64,000 nucleotides of DNA from Closterium sp. Naga37s-1 (GCA_947471745.1 CANJKZ010000820.1:1587501-1651500), one strand, 5' to 3'; positions 22,690-34,800 are shown, counted from the first letter of the stretch. Translations and numbers: made by a program. Notes: a model not told the origin generated them from the letters alone.

Positions 22690-25600
22690 CTAAAGGGACA
22701 GATTGGCAGGCTTGGGCAGCAGCCCGAGCAGCTGAAACATCTCTGCGTCCTCATCCTTGTCATTATTCGCCGTCGTCAACAGCCGCTCCCCGGTAAAAAT
22801 CGAATTCGCACCTGCCAAAAAGCACAGCGCCTGCTCCGCTACAGACAAGCCGAGCCGTCCAGCGGACATGCGCACCATGGCTTGCGGCATGATGATGCGG
22901 GCGGTGGCAATCATGCGGAGCACGTCCCACACGGGCACGCGAGGTTGGCTCTCGAGCGGCGTGCCGGGGATGGGCACAAGGAGGTTGACAGGGACGCTCT
23001 CCGGGTGCTGTGGCATGGTGGCGAGCTCATAGAGCAGCCCCACCCTATCCTCCGCTGCCTCCCCCATCCCTATGATCCCTCCTGTTGGGTTTAGGCGGGA
23101 GGGTGATGGACGGGTTGGGGGAGGGACAAACAGGGGATGGGGATGCAGACAACGGGGGAAGAGGGAGGGGAGGGGGGGGGTTTGGAGGAAGGGGACAGGG
23201 ATAGGGCCGGCAGGGGAGCGAAGAGGGGAGATGGGGATGGGCACAAGGAGGTTGACAGGGACGCTCTCTGGGTGCTGCGGCATGGTGGCGAGCTCATAGA
23301 GCAGCCCCACCCTGTCCTCCGCTGCCTCCCCCATCCCTATGATCCCTCCTGTGCAGGTGATGGGGAAGGTGGGGAGAGACGGGAGGATGGGGAGTGAAGG
23401 CACAGAGATGAGGTGGGAAAGGGGGGAGACGGGAAGTGAAGGCAGGGGGACAGAGATGAGGTAGGAATCCCCAGACCATGCGCAGCGGAAGAAGCAAGAG
23501 CAGCAGACGCCACGCACCAGAGGCACAGGCACGGGTGAACTCACCGGAGCACACGGAGATGCCGGCGTTGCGCGCATAGGCAATGGTCTGCAGGCGGTCG
23601 TCATAGGTGCGCGTGCTGATGACGTTGGGGTAGAACTCGCGGGACGTGTCGAGGTTGTGGTTGTAGGCCGTCAGCCCCGCCTGCTTCAGCTGCACCGCCT
23701 GCTGCTCCGTCAGCATGCCCAGCGTGCAGCACACCTCCATGCCCATGTCCCTGCAGCGGAGGGATACCATTCAGGGGGGAGAGGAGGGGAGAATACACAG
23801 GAGCACGCGGGGGTTGGGTGTGGCGGAATACAGAGGGGTTGGGTGTGGTGGAACCCGCGGGACGCACAGGGTAAGGGGGGAGGCAAGGGGAGGAACTCGC
23901 AGGAGGTGTCGAGGTTGTGGTTGTAAGCTGTCAACCCCGCCTGCTTCAGCTGCACCACCTGCTGCTCCGTGAGCATTCCCAGCGTGCAGCACACCTCCAT
24001 GCCCATGTCCCTGGGATGGCAAGAGACTGAGGGAGGAAAGAAATACAGTGGGGGGAGAGGGAGCGTCAGCTGCTGCACCACCTGCTGCTCCGTGAGCATC
24101 CCCAGCGTGGAGCACACCTCCATGCCCATGTCCCTGCAGGGGTAGAGTGGAGGGAGAACGGAGGCGGGAGACGGAGGGGGGAAGGGGGTGGAGGGCGAGG
24201 GACGACGCGTCAGCCCATGCCCATGTCCAGCTGCACTGCCTGCGCGCACCGTGCAGCACACAATTCTTTACTCGGTTGCTGTATACCAAAAAAAGAAGAG
24301 TGTTTTTGAGACGTCTCAAAAACACATTTTTTTTTTCTCGGTTGCTGTATGCCAAAGCAACTCGCAACTCAAGCCCCCTACACTCACTCTGATGCTGCAC
24401 TGCGCACAACCAAGCCCCACCCACTCCCTGCCCACACACCAAGCCCCACCCACTCCCTGCCCACAACCAAGCCCCACCCACTCCCTGCCCACACACCAAG
24501 CCCCACCCACTCCCTGCCCACAACCAAGCCCCACCCACTCCCTGCCCACACACCAAGCCCCACCCACTCCCTGCCCACACACCAAGCCCCACCCACTCCC
24601 TGCCCACACACCAAGCCCCACCCACTCCCTGCCCACACACCAAGCCCCACCCAATCCCTGCCCACAACCAAGCCCCACCCACTCCCTGCCCACACACCAA
24701 GCCCCACTCGCCCACTCACTTGATGGTGCGCACATAGCCCAGCACTTGTAAAAATCGTCGAAGTGGCCCCCAATCCTGCACACATGCTCTTACTCTGTGC
24801 GCTTGGTGCTCCGTGCTCACTCCCTCTGCTTACCACAACAACAGAAGATTTACACCAGGTCACTCGCCCACTCACTTGATGGTGCGCACACAGCCCAGCA
24901 CTTGATGGTGCGCACATAGCCCAGCACTTGATGGTGCGCACATAGCCCAGCACTTGGTTGAAATCATCCGAGTGACCCCTCCCTACATCATGTATGCATG
25001 CACTTACACTGCTGCACAATCACCAATGCCCACTTGCTCACTCACTTGATGCTGTGCAAACTGCCAAGCCCCACTCGCGCAATTACTCTGCTGCCCACTC
25101 ACTTGATGGTGCGCACATAGCCCAGCACTTTGTTGAAGTCATCCGTGTGCCCCGTGGCGCCACGCCATGCCGTGCCCATGCAAAACCGCGTGCTGCCGCT
25201 CTCCTTCGCCTGGCGGAGGGGGCGGAGGGGACACACAACGCACTTTAGCCATCAAGCACACAAGTACGTACACGTGCACACATGCACACAGGCACACAGG
25301 CACACAGGCACAGAAGCAAACCCCGTGGCACCACGCCACGCCACGCTGTGCCCATGCAGAAGAACCGCGTGCTGCCGCTCTCCTTCGCCTGATAAGAGGG
25401 ATGAAGGGTGGCATGATACGAGAGATGAGAGGTTGGGACGACACGGAAGATGATATGTGGGACGTTGAGAGTGAAGGACTAAATGGATTGTGCCAGAACA
25501 TCCAATCCGCTTCACCTTCTGCTAAGAACTCGCTAGGTTCGAGGCTTGTGTTACATCATGGTTTCTGTTCAGCTTGCTACTAAAACGATTCGTTATGAGA

Positions 25601-27332
25601 ACAACTCATTAAGGCATGGCTCTATAACAGCCAACCCGTTATAGGCTCGCTCACCTCCGGCATGAACTTGCGCAGCTCCAGACTGGTGTCGTAGCGACGA
25701 CTGCGCTCGTTATAAGCACAACTCATTACAAGCACATCCCGCTATAAGCCCAACCCATTACAACCCCGCTCACCTTCTTCGCGGCGCTGATAACCTCGTC
25801 CTCCGGCATGAACTTGGCCGGCTCCAGGCTGGTGTCGTAGCGCGACGACTGCGCGCAGTAGGAGCAGTCCTCGGAGCATCCGCCGGTTTTCACGGACAGC
25901 AGCGTGCACTGCTGCACCTCCCTGTTGCCGTGCACCGCGCGGTGCACCTGCGACTGTAGCGGGGATAATGGGGACGACGGGAGGAACCAGGGACGTTGGC
26001 GTTCAGAGCACAGAGAGCAATCCTCCAAGTTTTGAGTCGACTCAAAACTCGTCTCATTTCTGCGCGCAGTAGGAGCAATCCTCGGAGCACCCGCCAGTCT
26101 TCACGGAGAGCAGCGTACCCCTACGTATCGAACCCCTACCGACCGTATCCTTACGGACCGTATCCCGTGGAAAATAAGGTCAAGCAGCGGCGAAGAGTAA
26201 ACGACCTGGATCTCGTCCCTCGTCCAGTCCGATCGCCGCGGCTTCAATCTACAGTTGCGCACCCCTTCTACGAACCGTGCCTCTACCACGGAAAGTACTC
26301 CTACGGACCGTACCCAGACTGACCGTACCCCTTCGAACCGTACCCCGTGGAAGACGAGGTCGAGGACCGGCGACGAGCAAATTGCCTGGATCTCGTCCCT
26401 CGTCAAGTCCGTTCTCGGAGGGTTCGCAATTGCGTGCCTCTTCTACGGACCGTACTCCTACGGACCATACCCAGACGCACATTACCCCTTCGGACCGTGC
26501 CCTTACGAATCGTACCCCGTGGAAAATAAGGTCGAGGAGCTGCGACGAGTAGATGGCCTGGATCTCGTCCCTCGTCCAGTCCGATCTCCGCGGCTTCGCA
26601 CTTGCCCCCTTCTACGAACCGTACCTCTTCTACGGCCCGTACTCCTACGGACGTAACCAAACTGACCGTAACCCTACGGACCGAGCCCCTACGGACCGTA
26701 CCCATACGGACCGAACCCCTACGGACCGAACCCCTAAGGACCGAACCCCATGGAAAATAAGGTCGAAGAGCGGCGACGAGTAGATGGCCTGGATCTCGTT
26801 CCTCGTCCAGTCCGTTCTCAGAGGTTCAGCATGGCGTAGCTCTTCTATGGACCGTACTGGACCTGACCCAGACGCACCGTACCCTTACAGACCGTGGCCT
26901 TACGAATCGTACCCCGTGAAAAATAAGGTCGAGCAGAGGCGACGAGTAGATCGCCTGAATCTCGTCCCTCGTCCAGTCCGTTCTCGGCGGGTTCGCAATT
27001 GCGTACGCCGCCGCATCGCTCGCTGCTGATGTCAGCGACGGAGTCAGCTGCGGCGACGCGGGCGCTGCGGTTGACGCGGCAGGCGGCGCGGCTGTGACCG
27101 CCGCGGATGCTGCTGCTGCTGAAGCGGAGACGGATCCGGTTGATGGCGAGCCGCAGCAGCTTCCGGACTTGGCGGAGGCGGGAAACGCGGAGGACGAGGA
27201 AGAGGAGGACGGGGTGGAGGAAGGACCGACGGACACGCAGACGACACGTGGCGCGGCTTTAGGAGCGAGCCATGAGGTCGTGCGTGACGGGCACGCCAGC
27301 ACGCGAGCCGCGGTTAGCGAAGTGGTAGCCAT
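22690..27332 (-). CDS. BIO2: Biotin synthase (radical SAM)
   Basis: Converts dethiobiotin to biotin, the last step of biotin synthesis, in plant mitochondria. Five exons: 26913-27332, 25774-25953, 25103-25209, 23545-23750, 22690-23081 (1305 nt, 434 aa), all phases consistent. The radical-SAM cluster motif is C166-x3-C170-x2-C173 ([10 protein letters not shown]). Further conserved cysteines are C210 (RFCMG), C243/C244 (EVCCTLG) and C303 (SVCSGG), plus YNHNLD at 265-270 and the motif VRMSAGR. The first 110 or so residues are Ser/Ala/Pro-rich with Arg and few acids, consistent with a mitochondrial transit peptide and longer than in Arabidopsis BIO2 (378 aa). All catalytic residues are present. 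Every exon has partial copies in the neighbouring introns (listed separately). Confidence 0.96.
23215..23356 (-). repeat. Partial copy of biotin synthase exon 5 with acceptor
   Basis: Near-identical to the first 130 or so bases of exon 5, including a CAG acceptor (copy starts at 23348). The offset to the true exon start is 267 bp, a multiple of three, and the intervening sequence is open, so splicing at this acceptor with readthrough would insert 89 residues in frame. Confidence 0.9.
23885..24260 (-). repeat. Serial partial copies of biotin synthase exon 4
   Basis: Copies of the exon 4 start ([20 protein letters not shown]) at about 23890-24012 and 24065-24137, and a short diverged piece near 24215-24262. 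The two longer copies retain the GGACATGGGCATGGAGGTGT start. Confidence 0.88.
24301..24324. repeat. 24-bp perfect palindrome, GACGTC core
   Basis: TGTTTTTGAGAC then its exact complement. It is flanked by direct repeats CTCGGTTGCTGTAT(A/G)CC at 24271 and 24337. It lies among the exon 3-4 copies of biotin synthase. Confidence 0.95.
24408..24716. repeat. 26-29-bp minisatellite in biotin synthase intron 3
   Basis: About 11 units based on AAGCCCCACCCACTCCCTGC followed by CCACA(CA)CC. It is similar to the true intron start after exon 3, which reads GTGAGTGGGCAG and later AGTGGGGCTTGG (minus strand). The long Gly/Trp/Val frames are artefacts. Confidence 0.85.
24716..25075 (-). repeat. Copies of the biotin synthase exon 3 / donor junction
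   Basis: At least four copies of the last bases of exon 3 plus donor (minus strand GGCTATGTGCGCACCATCAA then GTGAGTG), at about 24718-24760, 24880-24918, 24919-24940 and 24941-24970. The true junction is at 25103. Confidence 0.85.
25320..25395 (-). repeat. Partial copy of biotin synthase exon 3 start
   Basis: Copies [16 protein letters not shown] with small internal insertions. It lies upstream (minus strand) of the true exon. Confidence 0.85.
25652..25712 (-). repeat. Partial copy of the biotin synthase exon 2 end
   Basis: Matches the coding sequence for [16 protein letters not shown]. It lies downstream (minus strand) of the true exon 2. Confidence 0.8.
26028..26049. repeat. 22-bp perfect palindrome, GTCGAC core
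   Basis: AGTTTTGAGTC then its complement. It separates biotin synthase exon 2 (25774-25953) from its partial copy at 26050-26115. Confidence 0.95.
26050..26115 (-). repeat. Partial copy of the biotin synthase exon 2 Fe-S cysteine segment
   Basis: Encodes the [18 protein letters not shown] region with a few changes. It is separated from the true exon by the palindrome at 26028-26049. Confidence 0.85.
26115..26912 (-). repeat. Four copies of the exon 1 end/donor with GGTACG-rich filler
   Basis: Blocks near 26167, 26346, 26519 and 26749 (spacing about 179, 173, 230 and 167 bp to the true junction) repeat the end of exon 1 ([20 protein letters not shown]) and its donor. Between them lie tandem units around ACGGACCGTACCC, which look like iterated donor sequence (GGGTACGATTCG on the minus strand). 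Confidence 0.88.
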
Positions 27333-28172
27333 GGGAAATTGAACCCAAGGACGAAATAACGATCTAGATCAGGCGACGAAGCCGAGCGAAGGGCAAAACA
27401 ATTCTCGACACAGGCAGCACTGATCCAACCGTTATAACTAGCAAACCGAGCAATCACGCACTATCCGTAGTGTCTGATCCGCCTGCTGACGAATGGCTGA
27501 AAATACGACTTCGGCTGATGCAATGAGAGATTGGACAACTTTGGGAAGCTCGAGCGTCTGCAGAAAAGCATAAAGCGATGAAATCAGGGAAAGGGAGAAG
27601 TCGGGAATGGATGTGGAGGTCAGGTCACGGGTTGGCGGTTCTGTTAGTGCAGACCTAGTTCCTCCTAACATTTCTAAATCTGTGCGTGAGTATGGAATTC
27701 TGAAAACACATAATCCACTTTCTTCAACTTTCCGACTGCTGACACTTAGCTGAAGGGCAAGAGTTTTTGTGCGATTTGACAGTCTCGTTGGTTAAAAACC
27801 GTTCAGCTGGAATAGAAAATGCTGTTAAAAAAAACTGGGGCTTGACAGCTTCAAGGGATTTTCATGACGTGACTATCAGTGTTTTCACTCGACTGACACG
27901 TGGCATGCACATCTCTTTCATCAAAACCAAATTTCTCTCCAATCAGAAAACCGAGAGTATCTGTGACATTGGCTCCCTAAAGGCGATGACACATAACATA
28001 AGCCTCCTCGCAAGAGTACATCCATAATGATGCCACTTCACTATATCCATTCTAATAGGCCCTTCTTCCATCACACCTTCCATAACACCAAGTTCTGGGG
28101 CCCCATTCTCTTCTGACGTTAAATAAATTAAACAGTTCTCCGTGCAAACTAGGAAACATGAAAGGATGAAAA
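27333..28172. other. Intergenic region upstream of biotin synthase
   Basis: 840 bp between the biotin synthase start and the end of the next minus-strand gene. It is AT-richer than its surroundings and has no supported ORF. It should hold the biotin synthase promoter and the 3' end of the gene to its right. No motif stands out. Confidence 0.5.
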
Positions 28173-30166
28173 TTAGTCCCTCTGGAAGATTTTGTGCAAC
28201 AGCCCTTTAGATTTGTGCATATTCTTTTCTGCTCCAACCGAAGCTTGCCCCTCCACTTCCTTGCTTGCTACTTTATGACGTCTACTACCTCCTCTACTCT
28301 TCCCACCCACTGCCCTCTTTTTCTCATCATCTTCATCATCGTCATCCGACAAGTGACGCTCAAGGCTTTTGCGGGGATTTCGACCCTCGCCCGAACCTCC
28401 TCTTGTGCACTCTCCATCCTCGTCTTCCTCCAAGTTTCTCTCCAGCCTCCTCCCTGATGACACACCATTCTCACGAGAAACCTTGCCATTGTCACTATCA
28501 ACATCAACCTCCTTATCCTCATCCTCATCCAAGCTCCGACACAGTTTCACTGGTTGCCTCCTCTCTTGCCCTCCCCCTCCCCGCCGGTGCTCTCCCCCCC
28601 TCTCCCCACCGCGCACACCTCTACGCCCAACCACACCGTGCTCGCATGCCACACCTGTCCCATGCACGTCGCCGAACCTGACGCCCTGGGTCGATGATTT
28701 CTTCCCAACCACCGAACCTGGCTGGCAAGCCACACCCTCCTTCTCGACACTCCTTCCAAGCCTGCTGCTCTGCCGGGAACCAGCAGCATCATCACCAGCT
28801 CTTCCCACAGCACCATCCCTCTCCATACTCCTGCTCAGCCTGCTGCCCTGCCGTATGCTCGCACCGTCACCCCCCCCAGACGCTCCCCCATCTCCTCGGG
28901 GGAGGGATCCTCCTGACCTGCTAGCACTACCAGCAGGAACCACACCAACACTGCGTAAGCTGCTGCGTTCCCGAGGCTCTGAGGCCGATGGCGGGCAATC
29001 CGAGCCTGTCAGTGACACCCGGGGGGATCTGCTGCGGTGCTCGCAGTCCTCCTCCTCCAGGGATCGCTGAACATGGCTTTTCGGCTTTGCTTGACCTTGG
29101 GAGATTGGATGAGTGCGCCTGGAGACCAGTTGAGTTTTCGTGCCTTCATGTGTGGTTCGATCAGGCTGCTTTCCATCTCCTTCCGAGCCGCCCTTCGCGT
29201 GGCGGGTCGGTGGATTGCGGCGCGCAGAGGACAGCCCCGCCGAACCACGCTGACGTGGCAGCATGACATCACCGGTCGCCACGTCGTCGTTCTCCAAGCT
29301 CATCCTAAGCCTCCCTGACCCACTCTTTCCTGACCGTTGATCCTCGTCCTCATCGTCCCCCAGATTCCTGCTCAGCCGTCCAGATCTTCTCCCTGACCCA
29401 GCCACACTCCTCCCTACCCCTCCTAACCCCGTCGAATTCTCTTCGCGGTCTCTTGAATCATTCTTTCCATTCGCCCTCCCAGAGGTTCTATCCTTTCTGC
29501 CACTGCGCGAAGACGCCGCCCGTTCCCTCTCCGTCCCTTCCGCGCTCGGCTTGCCACGCTGGCACGGCGCCGCTCCCTCCGCCACGTCATCGTCCTGAAC
29601 ACTCCTGCACAGCCGCCCGGATCCTCGATTATCGGAAGCCAAACCACCCGGATTGGCTGAAACACTCGCCACCGTGGCGTTACCACCAGTGGTGGTTACA
29701 CCTGGCGCGTCATGTGATGTAACACGGGGTACTGGCCCTGTTCCTTCGTTGCTGTCTCGCCTGGGCCCCCCCTGCCAGGTGAGGCAGTGGGTGTACTCGC
29801 ATGGCTGCTGCTGCTGGAGCTCGCCGCGGAGGTGGTAACCCGCTGGGTTCCTGTTCGCCTGCTCGTCGCTCATGCTGCTTCGCGAGCGGCGATGGTGCGT
29901 CGCGTGAGGAGGAGCCACCGAGTGAGGAGGAGGTAAGCCGGGAGCAGCCATTTGCCGTGGTACGTCCACTTGCGAAGAATCTGAGATCGGGAATTTCAAG
30001 AAGAGCAGGAAATTTGAAGTTCAGGACTGAATTAGAGCAGGACTCCTGGACGGAAGTGCAGGCTGGAAAACGGTTGTACTTCGACTTTTTGGCTACGTCC
30101 GATCGCGTGAAGACACGGATAATGTGGTGGACTCGAAACAAAGAAAGCGGAGGAAATAAAACAACA

Positions 30167-30215
<49 letters not shown>

Positions 30216-30948
30216 GGGTAAAGGTTGTTCATTCCTCACTCGGCGACCGCGGAGTGTAATGACTCTCGAGTCGACGCAAAAGTAATTCTGACATGAACAG
30301 AGCGTCCAAAACAGCACACTCACCTGGATAAAGGTCGTCGGAATCCGTACTTGGCGACCGCGGAAAGCGAAACATCTCCGCCGCGCTGCTTCTCGCGGAT
30401 TGCAACAGCGCCGGGATGCAGTAGGGCGCGCCGGGCTGAGGCGCGCCGGTGAACGACAGCCGCGACGATCCAATTCCCACAGGCAGCGGCATTCCTAGCG
30501 GGCCCGTGAGAATCCCTCCGCCCACATTCTGCTTCGTCTCGAAACTCGAGCCCATGGGGGTCCCTTGGCCCGACTCCAGCGCCGCGGACCGCGGGGGAAA
30601 CGCGGAGGAGCTTCCGCCGCACGGGTTCTGCGCGGCACGGAAGCACGCGGCGGGAATTCTCGCTGGACTCGAGCCGCACGAGGCCTTCGGAGGCGCGAGC
30701 GCTTCGAGCTGGCGCCGCGGCGAATGAGAGCCTGTGCGCGGTACGGTACCGAAGGCGGCGGCGTTGTGATGCCGTGAGATTGGCGACTGCTGAAACGGAG
30801 CGAACCCCGTCCGCTGTTGGGCGAAGCCTGCTAATACGGGGTTTTGAGACGTCTCAACGCTCGCCGTAGTAGCCTCGAGCGGCTGAAACGGCGCGAAACT
30901 CATGTGCTGCTGAGCGAGGCCCACGGGACCCTGGGCGCGCGTCGGCAT
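28173..30948 (-). CDS. Unrecognised protein with repeated R-x-x-RS-[LMV]-acidic motifs
   Basis: Two exons fit in phase: 30324-30948 and 28173-29980 (2433 nt, 810 aa). I cannot assign a family. Exon 1 is Pro/Ser/Ala-rich and contains an internal peptide duplication (GLAQQHMSFAPFQ, then GFAQQRTGFAPFQ). Exon 2 is Ser/Arg/Gly/Asp/Glu-rich and has about nine spaced motifs such as RLSRNLGDDED, HVQRSLEEED, RLSRSMERDG, RLGRSVEKEG, LCRSLDEDED and RLERNLEEDED. It ends in a basic tail, KSKGLLHKIFQRD. No membrane segment is visible and disorder is likely. The LxRS motifs resemble basophilic kinase sites, which is only an inference. An upstream in-frame Met at 31005 is possible. Confidence 0.6.
30172..30262 (-). 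repeat. (CA)n microsatellite plus copy of exon 1 end/donor
   Basis: 30215-30262 is a diverged copy of the last bases of exon 1 of the neighbouring gene (compare 30324-30365: CGGTCGCCAAGT... to ...CTTTATCCAG). Its donor equivalent runs straight into a (GT)n tract on the minus strand, as if the donor had expanded. Confidence 0.8.
30844..30857. repeat. 14-bp palindrome, GACGTC core, inside a coding exon
   Basis: TTGAGACGTCTCAA lies in exon 1 of the 28-31 kb gene. It falls between the coding sequences for two duplicated peptides (GLAQQHMSFAPFQ and GFAQQRTGFAPFQ). Confidence 0.93.
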
Positions 30949-31889
30949 GATGACTGTGAGCTGGAGGAGCCGTGACGTGACGCGCGTCAACGGACTGGTA
31001 AGCAATTGATTCTAAGCTCGACGTTAACTTGACGATATGTTGAGTTCCCTAGCTTTGACGGTAATATGACGCTTGACGTTAGCCTCCCGATACGCTAGCC
31101 TGACGTTGCTGACGGTATCAACAGAAGCTACTGGGAGCATTGCGGCCTCACTACGACAAGCAATGGTCAGTCATGCGTGTTGAAGTTAGAAGAAGACATC
31201 GTGACTGGCATTTGAGACTTCAACTTGGAGACCGCGACTGCACAAGTTGTGCGTGGTGCTACCGTACCGTGTGTGGGCTAACGTGAGTGGCAGTAGGTGT
31301 AGTGGTGCCTCTTTCAAGAAAGAGTCCTTTCGGCCTAACGCGACAACGTAGCAGCAGCAATCGGCAAATCTCTCGCTCCCTCCCCCCTCCTATGGCTCGA
31401 CTTTCACGCCTTGCTTGGTTTGCTGTCCTTGTGCCTACCACAGCAGTTTCAAGACTGAGCTAATAAAAATACTGTTCATCCTGCCAATTCATCTGTGGTT
31501 GTGAGAAGAAATATGCAGCGCATGATGTCTCTCTAAACCCTGTCCAACCGATCTGTATAAGCATTTTAGTGCTCTAAAACGTGAGGAACCTGAGTGAGCC
31601 GTATCAGCACGTCCTCACCTGAAGCAGGTGCCAGACATGTGTTTGCTGGCTGAACGAGAATTTCGTGCGATTTCCCCCCAGACGCGACTCGATGTAGAAG
31701 ATTGCGGCTCCATTATGAGCAGCGGTGTGTCCATGTGCTTCGGCAACTGGGATGTGCGTTTCACGAATTCTATTTTTTATGTCAACGATCGAGCTTTTTT
31801 CACATGCCATATCCATCCATCCAGTTTATTGGCTAGTTTACTGTAGCCCCTTATTTGAAAGAGGGGGCCGAACTGTAGCTCCATCAAAA
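30949..31889. other. Intergenic region left of the LINE
   Basis: About 0.94 kb with no supported gene. Near the 28-31 kb gene there are spaced TGACG/GACGTTA motifs (30980-31105), which resemble bZIP-type TGACG elements; function is not shown. A 72-codon plus-strand frame at 31628-31846 matches nothing I know. Confidence 0.4.
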
Positions 31890-34800
31890 AAAAATTGCAG
31901 CAGCAGTTGCAGAGCGGAGGGCAGCAGCAGCTGCAGTGCGGAGGGATGGAGCTTGCAAGGCCGTTAGAGGGGGGCATGGAGACGGAGTCTAGCAGGAGGG
32001 TCTTGCCGGCGTGTTCGAGTGGAGAGGAGCACCCAGACCCTACATTGACACCCCCGCCCCGCATTCCGTGCGAAACCTGTTATCGCACGTTCACGGAGAG
32101 AGGAAAGGCCACACGCCATATGTCGGCCTGCAGGGCAGCGGACGCCCAGCGTCGTGCTCAGGCGCTTGGGTTGACCCGCGACGTCACAGATGACTCGGAC
32201 GGCGAACCCCCGCCACCACGTGATATCAGTGAAGAGGTATGGGCCGCAGTTCCTACATGGGACTGGGAGTCGTTTTTTGGGATCGAATTGGTGCCAGGGA
32301 GAATCATGCGTCGTATCCCACAGCGCGTTAGATTGGGGGTGCTTGATGCACTGTCTTGTGTCCTGAAGCGGCTACAGTTAAAGGCAGCAGACGAGGCGGC
32401 GTCCTTGGTCTTTTTGGCCTTCCCTCGTCTTATCTTGGGGATGCCAACTGGGCAAGGCCAGGGGCATAGGGCGGCAATCAGGGAGCGGTTGGAGAAGTTT
32501 TGGGTCGGGGAGTGGCGGGAGCTGTTTGAGTTGGCGGTGGCGGTAATGCAACCTGCGGCGCGTCCTTTGTCCTTCACCCCCCCCGAGCATGATCCTGATG
32601 CGGTGCGCCTGGCTCGCTGCCGCACAAGGTGCAAAGTGGGAGAATGGAGTCGGGGTTTGGCGTGTCTTACTGCCGGTAGCATCGCTCAGCCCTCTCAGCA
32701 CATGGTGGACGCGCTGCGAGCGAAACACCCATCGAGCGAGACCGCCATTCCGGAGTGGTTGCAGGAGGAGATAGTTGAGCCTTCCCTTATCCCGCAGCTC
32801 TCAGTGGAGGTACTTGGTCAGGCGATCCACTCTGCGGCTAGGGCGTCGGCACCAGGACCGTCGGGGTGGGTGACGGAGCACCTGCGCGACACTTTTCTCT
32901 CTGAGCCCGCATACCTGCCTCACCTGCTAGGAGTCTTCACCCAGTGGACCAAGGGAGAGGTAGCGGAGCGCGTGCGACCCTGGCTCACTGCGTCCAACCT
33001 TGTGGGCCTGTCGAAGCCGAATGGTGACGTTCGCCCGGTGGCTATAGGCGAGGTGCTCCCCCGCATACTATCTCGGGCCCTATGCATCGTGCTTCGGCCG
33101 AAGATGATGTCGCACTTTGCGCCGTGTAACCAGCTAGGAGTCGGATCCAGGTCGGGAGTGGAAGTCCTCGCACATGCCTTTCGTTCTGCCATCTCTACTC
33201 ACCCGTCATGGTGCGCGCTTCAAATTGATGTGGCGAATGCTTTCAACTCCTTCCATCGGCGGGAAATGTTTGAAGGACTTCGACAGTCGCCTTTTGCGGG
33301 TTTGATCCCATTCCTGCGTGTCTTCTACGGCACTCCTAGCGACCTCTACCTCCGTGCGGGCCCCTTCGTCGAAGCTTTGGCTTCAGAGCGAGGATCGAGG
33401 CAAGGGGACCCATTGGGGCCGTTTCTGTTCGCGTTCACACAGCAGCTGGTTATGGAGCCCACCAAACAAGAATTCGCCGACCTACTCTTTCTCAGCTACG
33501 CCGATGATACGTACATCTTGGGGCCTAGGGAGCGGGTGCTAGCAGCTTATGAGGTCTTGCGGGAACGACTGGGCGGGCTTGGTCTGGAGGTGCAGCCGCA
33601 TAAGTGCAAGCTTTGGGAGCGAGGGGTGGACCAGGAGGGAGAGGAGAGGAACGAGACCGTCCCGCCCGGCATGCAGCAAACATGGACGGGGCTCACCGTA
33701 GTGGGGGTTCCTATTGGGGAGGAGGAGTGGGAGGTGGCCAGCTTGCGAGGCCGGCTGATGCAGCTGCATGCACCTGTCCCTTGGCTTCCTTTGCTCGACC
33801 ACCCACAGATTGCGTCCCATCTGCTGGCGATCGCAGTGTCAGCGCGCCCGATTTACCTCACAAGGACGATGCCTCCACGGCCTGAGGTTGTGGAGGCTTT
33901 CCGCGACTGGGACACGAAGCTTGAGGATTGTTTTGAGCAGCTGTTTCCAGATAGCACATGGGATCATGATTCGGCAAGGTCGCAGATGGCCCGTCTACAG
34001 CTGCACCTTCCAGCCAGACTTGGAGGGTTTGGCATTCGATCTGCAGCTGACCTTAGCCCTCTGTCGTACGCATGTGGTTGGTGCCAGGCAGTGAGCGATG
34101 TGGCTCGGATGGGGGTGGCAGGGGAGGAACGGATGTTTGAGGAGTTTTTCCGCACGCCCGAGGCTACGACCTTGCTGGATCCTTGGTTTGCGAGAGCAGT
34201 GGAGCTGCTGCCACAGTCGGTCAGGCAGGAGATGCCACCCCTAGCCTTATGCACCGCTGACCCCCCTGTGCTGCTTTTCCCCACACAACACCGTCGCCTA
34301 GCGGTTGAGAGTCTGCAGACTCTTCGGGGTATGGCCCACGACGACGCCACCATGGCCCGTTTGACATCCCTTCAGGGCCCGGGGGCAGGGGCGTGGGTCT
34401 CCGCCGTCCCTTCGCACGAAGAGGCTACCTTCACCGCAGCCGAGTGGAGCATCTGTGCGTCCATGCGCCTAGGCCTCCCCATACAGCAGCTGATAGTCGC
34501 CGGCAAGTGCGCGTGTGGGTTTGAGTTTGCTGATCCCTCTGACCCGCATCATGCCCTTCGCTGCAAGTACCAGTACGCACCTTCTCGTGTTCACGACGCG
34601 GTTAAGTTTGTGGTGGCGAAGATAGCTAAAGGGGCGGGTGGGGTCGTGACCATGGAAGACGACACGTTGCTGCCAGGGAAGAGGGTGGATGTGGCGGTGC
34701 GGTGGATGAGGGAGGGGGAGGAGCATGCGCTGGAGGTTAGTGTGGTGGACCCTATCTCGTTGTCCGCGCAGCACCATGGACAGATTGGTCGCAAGGTGGG

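Noticed and set aside
28173-30948. VIP1-like bZIP factor, suggested by HHRRSRSSMS
   Set aside because: No basic region or leucine zipper is present.
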